This document shows positions 58,717 to 64,000 of a stretch of DNA of 64,000 nucleotides, in pieces. The translations under genes were made by a program, and so were the position numbers. Position 1 is the stretch's first letter; the number at the start of each line of letters is the position of its first letter. The stretch is from Acholoe squamosa (lineage: Eukaryota; Annelida; Polychaeta; Phyllodocida; Polynoidae), in assembly GCA_949317995.1 (NCBI GenBank), contig OX439045.1, positions 10,214,174 through 10,278,173 on the forward strand, given 5' to 3'. Under the pieces are notes generated by a model. It searched no databases. It was given only the letters and a program-made list of their open reading frames with translations, and was not told where the DNA came from.

Positions 58717-59630
58717 TAGTAAAGTAGCTTTGAAGTCTCATTTTCTCTATGTTCAACAGTTCAAAGGATATGGCTAGGTAGATAAGGGAGGGGGGCTAAG
58801 GATCAATGGGGAGATGAGGATTTATTATATCATGAATTCTAATACATAGAGAGAACTAAACGACCATGAGGGAGTCGTCTCCCCCGAGGGGTGGATCGGC
58901 CACCAGGGGAGTTTAGTTCTCTATTTATTTTATGTTTTTAGAGGGTTTAAATAAGGAAAAATCAACAAAATCCGTTACCGTCGTTGCCCGTACAAGCGGC
59001 GGTCCATCATTTTGAATGTTTACATGCGCCTGGAACGAGGCTGCGGTACTGGATCGGCCGCTGTGGTGGTTCGAGACACATTACACCACTGGGGGTGTGG
59101 CGATCGGCGGCTCAACGTTAAACCTATGGGAAGAAGTTATTCACATAAAATAAAAACCTTATACTTCCAGGCTGCACAGCTAGAGAGAAATATGTATACA
59201 ATATTAGGCTGTACCAGCTTCAGGGCGCTCATTGATGCCAATAACACTGTACCCTCATTCACGTATAGGAAACAGGTGCCTATTTGAATACTGTATTTAG
59301 TGCTTAAGACTAATTTCAATACTCTTACACCTTGGCACTTATTCGAGACCGGTGCTTATCTTAACTCACATGCTTAACCGGGCCATTATGGCTTTTGAAG
59401 AAATTTAATGAGGGACTCTAATACAGGTGTGTATTGTAGTTAAAAGGAAGAACAGTCAAGAAGAAGAAATAAGTCTTTTAATACTAAACAAAAAAAAAAC
59501 AAGAATTTGTTCACTCGAGTACAAATATTAAGTATATTTCTTTTTTACTGTAACATCAAATTAGACTAGAAGTGCTCAGTGGTGCTGTTCTCTATATTAT
59601 ATATTTCTTATTCCTGCTTCCTTCTGCTTG

Positions 59631-59631
<1 letters not shown>
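58717..59631. other. No gene recognised; contains a 12-bp inverted repeat
   Basis: AGAGAACTAAAC at 58850-58861 is inverted at 58911-58922 around a CpG-rich loop. A CpG-rich patch lies at about 58975-59115. No exon is supported. Confidence 0.4.

Positions 59632-59693
<62 letters not shown>
59632..59693. repeat. (AT)n microsatellite
   Basis: About 31 uninterrupted AT dinucleotides. Confidence 0.95.
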
Positions 59694-59694
<1 letters not shown>

Positions 59695-59884
59695 CCTGCC
59701 CCGCAATCACTAAATTCAACATTCTTCGTTTTCCACTATGTGAAGTCTTAGTTACCATTTGAAAGAGATCCAATTTTATCATGGCATTCAGAGGCATGGC
59801 GTACAATTTGTCATACACCACACCAGTGGGCATACAGGTTCCAGTATTGTAGATATAGGACTCCCTTATGTTTTGTTGTTGGAG

Positions 59885-60000
59885 GTAGAATAAGTGCTGA
59901 TCGTACACACAGTCAAAGAACACTACCTGTGACCACTGACACTACGTGGCTGTGTACAGTCAGAGTGCCTTAAGAAAAAGCCCCCTGAGGCACCCACTGA
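59885..60000. repeat. Unclassified dispersed repeat, short copy
   Basis: Contains AAGTGCTGATCGTACACAC, then GTGGCTGTGTACAGTC and TGCCTTAAGAAA, matching the 3' part of the family. Confidence 0.5.
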
Positions 60001-60590
60001 CGGAACCATGTGCAATTAGGACTAGCCATGAGATGGATTATTAATTAACTTGACTGCTTTTAGCCAAATTATGATAGAGGGGTTTCTGCGCAAATGGTTT
60101 CCCAAGATAATGACAAAAATTATCATGGTCATGAAGCCAGACTCACACAGTAAAAATGCGTTAATGTATACACCCGATTGGCTGCAAAATTAGAATACTA
60201 GAAATATTCCTCGAGATGATTCCAAGCCCATAATCGTTGAGAGGAATGATACCAGTATTCTAATGATTGCTGCCAATCCAGCATTTATTATTCTATGGTT
60301 GATACAGTTAATGCCCCATGTTTGATTGTATATACTCCATAGTCAGTATCCCTTTATAGATACTTGGAAATGAAGAATATAAATATTATCCTGTCGGGAA
60401 ACCTACAAAAAAGCTCCCCATGGGTGATTTAAAAGGGTCATGGCACACCAGTGATCACATGACACACGTTCACTAACCACCTGATGCTTAGCTAGTATAA
60501 ACTACCAGCATAACTTCTAAGCCTCTGCTAGCAGAGTGACTCAGAACGTGTATTGCTTGGCCCTGGACGACAATGCCTGGAGGCCATTTC
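60001..60590. other. No gene recognised
   Basis: AT-rich sequence without supported features. Confidence 0.35.
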
Positions 60591-60850
60591 TTAACACACT
60601 ACGACTGCTGTCCTAAAAATTGTAGTGAGAACCTAATAATGTGGCCTTAATAGCACCATGAACTAGTAGTCCCTAATGTCTGCACCAGTATCACTGCCCT
60701 ACTAAACCTTATGTATAATTAGTGCATAGCTGCTAATCGTAGTGAGCAGTCGTAGGGCAGTTCCTACAATAGCCTGGCTTATTCTTGGCATTTTTAAATT
60801 GTAGTGGCTGTGTGCAGTTGTAGTACATTGAGAAATGGCCTGCAGATATT
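60591..60850. repeat. Unclassified dispersed repeat, copy
   Basis: Contains TAGTCCCTAATGTCTGCACC, CACTGCCCTACTAAACCTTA, GAGCAGTCGTAGGG and TTGTAGTGGCTGTGTGCAGT in the same order as the other copies. Confidence 0.55.
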
Positions 60851-61074
60851 GGCAAGGAAAGCAATATGCACCTCTGTTGTTAGGTGATTCTAAGAGTTAA
60901 GTGTACCGCCGTCCTACCGAATAATTGTTGCTCATATCTCTATATGGCAAAGGGATTTACACACTTAAATATGAATTATACCACGATTTCTGGGTTACAC
61001 AGTGCTTTTTGGTGGCTATTCCCATCCACATATCTGTCGATATTGCACACCCTGTAGGCTGTAACATCAATTTT

Positions 61075-61145
61075 GTAAGGCGTGCGGTTATCCATGGATA
61101 ACCCGCACCCAGTGCCGTTATCCATGGATAACCAGCACACCTTAC
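61075..61145. repeat. Nested palindrome with two GGTTATCCATGGATAACC cores
   Basis: A palindromic 16 to 18-bp core around TTATCCATGGATAA occurs twice (about 61086-61103 and 61115-61132). The outer GTAAGGCGTGC and GCACACCTTAC are also inverted, so the whole 71 bp folds on itself in more than one way. Confidence 0.8.
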
Positions 61146-61182
61146 ATGTCCTTCCATGTCATATGTTACATGTTAAAACCCA

Positions 61183-61275
61183 CGAAATACTCCAGGCCAG
61201 GGTAGGGATCGAACCTGCAGTCTCACATCCCAAATCCAACTCCCTATGCACTGCGCCACAGGGACTGACGAGAAA
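61183..61275 (-). repeat. tRNA-like SINE module, minus strand
   Basis: Pol III A-box-like TGGCGCAGTGCATAGGGA (61241-61259) and B-box GGTTCGATCCC (61205-61215) on the minus strand, at tRNA-like spacing. The acceptor arms do not pair, so this is a tRNA-derived SINE head or pseudogene rather than a tRNA gene. Confidence 0.6.
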
Positions 61276-61313
61276 CGCTCGGTTCGAACCAAGTCTGGAT
61301 ATGATACAAAGCC

Positions 61314-61775
61314 GTGTGCGCTGTCGCTGTCTGCTGCCGGGCGAGGAGGTGTATTATACACAAACATAACTGCGAGACGCATTCAAAGCTTTAGCTGTCC
61401 GCTGCCGGGCGACAAGGTGTATCATACACAAACATAACCGCGAGACGCATTGAAAGGAGGAGACGCAGTGGTCTAGCGGTTAGCGCCTTGTGCTCAGCCG
61501 CGTGAGGTACGCGGTTCGAGTCCCGGTCCGGGCGCATCTTTTTTCGCAGTGTACGCTGTCGCTGTTCACTGCCGGGCGACGAGGTGTATTATACACAAAC
61601 ATAACAGCGAGACGCATCTTTTTTCGCCGTGTGCGCTGTCGCTGTCTGCTGCCGGTCGACGAGGTGTATGTATCGATTGTACACAAACTTAACCGCGAGA
61701 CGCATTCAAAGCAAGCCAAGCTGAGACCGGGGCTGTCGCTGTCCGCTGCCGGGCACTGAGGTGTATGTACCTGTA
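61314..61775. repeat. Degenerate tandem array (about 65-100 bp units)
   Basis: Five units share CGCTGTC-GCTGCCGGGCGA, then a GTGTATTATACAC palindrome, then AAACATAAC-GCGAGACGCAT. Units begin near 61314, 61390, 61550, 61630 and 61733. A tRNA-like module sits between the second and third unit. Confidence 0.75.
61457..61544 (+). repeat. tRNA-like module with pol III boxes and T-run terminator
   Basis: A-box-like TGGTCTAGCGGTTAG (61469-61483), B-box GGTTCGAGTCC (61513-61523) and six Ts at 61539-61544, a pol III terminator. The T-stem pairs only partly and the acceptor arms do not pair, so it is not a canonical tRNA. A further B-box-like CTTCGAGTCCCGG lies at about 61792-61804. Confidence 0.55.
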
Positions 61776-61809
61776 CACACACTATGGCTGGCTTCGAGTC
61801 CCGGGGAGG

Positions 61810-62753
61810 GGGAATAAATTTTTTTTTAAAGTTGAATTTATTGGTATTATATTGATTATTTATTGGTTTCGTGGTATAAAATAAGTAGTCAATGGATAGT
61901 TCATGACTCGTGTGTTAGCAAAGTCTAATAACACTCGTCATGAATTATCTATTGGTTACTTGTTCGATAATTATCTGCTCCAGACTTCATAGACATTACA
62001 GAGGTCATTATTAATTGTTACAGGATTGTTATTAGTTCATCATTGATGGTCCCGCTTGCAGTTGGCTGTAAAATTAAATATAATATTCCCAGTCAATCTC
62101 AGAAATATTGAAAACCAACACAGATTGATCCACTGTTAACGCTTTTTGTGAAGACTCTCAGCCTTCCCGATGTAGGTTTAAGATAAGTACCTCATTATAT
62201 CCAAATTAGATTGGCTTTCAGATGGCATTCAGATCATGTGTCAAACGCCTTTGATGGATAATTAGTTTCCCTGAAATGTTCTGCCAAGGGCATGGAATTT
62301 GAGTTTCTCTCTGAAAGCTGACAGGATATAATTAATCAGAAATCAGCATATTGTTTTTCTCTGAAAGCTGCTCATTCTGCTTTGACAGGGAGGGCATTTC
62401 CCAACTAGAGACAGCCATTATGGCTTAGAACACCTACCATTGTTTGGGAGGGTGTTTCAAATAAACGGAATTTAGTTCTATAGGCGGAGTTCCGTAAAAG
62501 GAACTGAATGATCTGTGGTTTTGCTTAATTCACGAGGGTTCCCAAATGCATGGGGACTTACCCTGTAACAACCAATTCCAAAGTACCATCTTTTTTCATG
62601 TCCCTAGCCTGAGTAGGTTCACCTCCAGTTGGAAATCTTTTATCTTTATATAATGATAACTCTATACGTATTTCTATCGTTAAACATTGTATATCATAGT
62701 ACTATGTGTACTGTACACTGTGCACACACCTCCCCCTTAGTTACACATACTGA
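61810..62753. other. No gene recognised; contains one hairpin
   Basis: AT-rich. An imperfect inverted repeat of about 27 bp lies at about 61885-61962. No exon is supported before the LTR. Confidence 0.4.
61885..61962. repeat. Imperfect inverted repeat (hairpin, about 78 bp)
   Basis: The left arm contains GGATAGTTCATGACTCGTG and the right arm CACTCGTCATGAATTATC, pairing over about 27 positions with a few mismatches. Confidence 0.6.
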
Positions 62754-63128
62754 TGTAGAGGTAGATAACATGTAACCATAGCGTTGGGTACCGTCTGACG
62801 TGGCGGGTGAGTCGAGTCGTCGGACGTTCCTCAGGTTCCGGATAGGTGGCAGCACCGATCCGGGTCTGTGGGGACATCTGACGACGAACACCTGGGTCCT
62901 TATATAAAGCCCAGGGCTCAGCCGCTACGTCAGAGGCCCTTCTGGCCTCCAAGCATGTAGAACACCATTGATGATTATTAGCTGCCCTCTTCATACTACC
63001 GGGTAGCCGTGAGTGTGCATTCGTAATAAAATCTATCTGTTGGCATACACTTGAAACACCGTCTTACTCTTTCTTTCCGAATCGTAAGACCCGAACCCCC
63101 CAGGTCCGTAAGACCACAACCCCTTACA
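62754..63128 (+). repeat. 5' LTR of the second Gypsy element
   Basis: 375 bp starting TGTAGAGG and ending CTTACA. It contains TTATATAAAG (about 62900) and AATAAAA (about 63026) in U3-R order. Confidence 0.88.
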
Positions 63129-63129
63129 C

Positions 63130-63141
63130 TGGTGCCGTGAC
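63130..63141 (+). other. Primer-binding site complementary to tRNA-His
   Basis: TGGTGCCGTGAC starts one base after the LTR, identical to the site in the first element. Confidence 0.7.
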
Positions 63142-63153
63142 CAGTTAGTTCTG

Positions 63154-64000
63154 GTGTATAGCCTGGACGTTATAACGTCCGAACGGCTAGTACATGGGTT
63201 AGATAGCCTCGCGGAAACTAACCCAGCAGGGCAACTAGTTGCCCAGGAGAATGGCAATGGATCATTAGTGATCCAAACCCATTCGAACTCCCGAGACAAA
63301 TATGTAGAAGCCGGCCAATTGACTATAGGTACTATAGATCCAGCTGTGGTGTCTACAATGTTGGCGAAAACATTCAAAGATGCAACTCCAACTAGATACA
63401 ACCCATTCATTGACGATGGGGCTGATAAGAATGTAGTATCCGGAATCTATAAGAAACCGGATGATACCACAGGTAGTGGAAAGATTGTCCAAAATAGTAA
63501 TTGCCAACAGGGAACTACTATTAAAGGACCAATAAATAATGCACCTATACCAGCAACTCCTATGTTGGATACAATAGGTCCGGCACCCCCAATACCAGAT
63601 TTGAGTCATAAAATTAGAGCGACTCACGTTAATGCTATTGGTGCCAACAATAATACACCAGTAGCACAACCGAGAGTACCGGGACCACTGACACATATGT
63701 TAACGCCACCTTCATATTTCTCTCAACCCGGCCATAGTACATCAGCAGGCCCAAGATTGCCGAACCCGTCTTCGGGTCAAGGTAATGGACCTAATGATGG
63801 ACGTTGTCCCAGACCGAATCCTCCACAACCTAATGTTAACGGCGGTACGTACCAACCAAGAACAACTCCCTATGGATATAGATATAATTATAGTCCGGCA
63901 GGAGGTAGTATTAACCAAAATGGTAATACCTACAATCAGGGATGGAATCAAAATAATTCTTACCCTAGGTATGCATCTTCCGGATCAACTGGAAATGCCA
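63154..64000 (+). CDS. gag: Gag of the second Gypsy element, internally deleted, partial
   Basis: The reading frame is open from before 63154 to the window end. The position of the first element's ATG is GTG here (Y-S-L-D-V-I-T-S follows). After Q-T-H-S-N-S-R-D the frame passes directly to K-Y-V-E-A-G-Q-L-T-I-G. This skips about 800 bp of the other copy, the region encoding the coiled coil. Then come the Pro/Asn-rich linker and the start of the Y-N-Q-G-W repeats. The deletion keeps the frame. The next in-frame ATG is at 63358. Capsid and zinc knuckle would lie beyond the window. Confidence 0.75.
   Translation, partial: MYSLDVITSERLVHGLDSLAETNPAGQLVAQENGNGSLVIQTHSNSRDKYVEAGQLTIGTIDPAVVSTMLAKTFKDATPTRYNPFIDDGADKNVVSGIYKKPDDTTGSGKIVQNSNCQQGTTIKGPINNAPIPATPMLDTIGPAPPIPDLSHKIRATHVNAIGANNNTPVAQPRVPGPLTHMLTPPSYFSQPGHSTSAGPRLPNPSSGQGNGPNDGRCPRPNPPQPNVNGGTYQPRTTPYGYRYNYSPAGGSINQNGNTYNQGWNQNNSYPRYASSGSTGNA

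Larger units (their letters stand above)
62754..64000 (+). mobile_element. Second Gypsy element of the same family, 5' part (cut by window end)
   Basis: LTR, primer site and gag are colinear with the element at 27196-40030 but on the opposite strand. The LTR differs by many substitutions and indels, so it is another subfamily or an older insertion. The element continues past 64000. Confidence 0.9.

Noticed and set aside
58850-58922. Regulatory hairpin with 12-bp arms
   Set aside because: Short arms and a 49-nt loop with weak internal pairing; no context supports a function.
59597-59923. 108-codon minus-strand frame with an I-Y repeat
   Set aside because: Translation of the (AT)n run plus chance flanks.
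61457-61540. Functional tRNA gene
   Set aside because: A and B boxes and a T-run are present, but the acceptor stem does not pair and only three of five T-stem pairs form.
61314-61775. CRISPR-like array
   Set aside because: Units are degenerate, contiguous and of unequal length, with no unique spacers; the genome is eukaryotic.

Overview
This window is a stretch of a metazoan genome, most likely a marine invertebrate; I cannot name the species. The evidence is a spliced class A GPCR terminal exon, intron-split transposon genes, CR1/L2-like LINEs, tRNA-related SINE-like modules, several MITE families, microsatellites and AT-rich intergenic DNA. There is no bacterial gene organisation. Host coding content is low: a GPCR last exon (965-1105), a possible CpG-rich promoter with first exon (about 505-590), two near-identical copies of a membrane-anchored glycosyltransferase-like gene (8057-9142 and about 45598-46668), and a NADAR-like fragment (20628-20939). 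Nearly everything else is mobile or duplicated DNA.

Layout: 1-5150 is unique DNA with a GPCR exon, a near-perfect 78-nt hairpin, two 17-bp minisatellite clusters, a GT microsatellite and a TTAA-flanked foldback MITE. A large direct segmental duplication follows: copy A is about 7660-20605 and copy B about 45211-58035. Both carry the glycosyltransferase-like gene, an 18-bp minisatellite, a TTAA foldback MITE, a LINE lacking its RT catalytic box, and a possible solo LTR. An older partial third copy (about 5155-7659) abuts copy A head-to-tail. The copies differ by large indels, so this is either a recent tandem duplication or two haplotypes assembled in series.

Between A and B (23275-43997) lies a region bounded by inverted termini that looks like one 20.7-kb PIF/Harbinger DNA transposon. 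It holds an inward-facing gene of unknown function at the left, a Myb/SANT-like gene in the middle, and a minus-strand DDE transposase at the right. All three are decayed. Nested inside it on the minus strand is a 12.8-kb Ty3/Gypsy retrotransposon with two 377-bp LTRs, a tRNA-His-type primer site, gag, pol, and then a large GC-rich extra gene (ORF3, about 29103-32050). ORF3 has zinc-finger-like motifs and a CpG-rich upstream block carrying two CRE palindromes. This unusual third gene is the best candidate in the window for something undescribed.

58040-62750 holds a pogo-like MITE, an (AT)n run, copies of an unclassified dispersed repeat, nested palindromes, and a tandem array mixed with tRNA-like modules. 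The window ends in the 5' part of a second Gypsy element of the same family on the plus strand (62754-64000), with an internal deletion in gag.

All calls are from reading the sequence. No database search was run.
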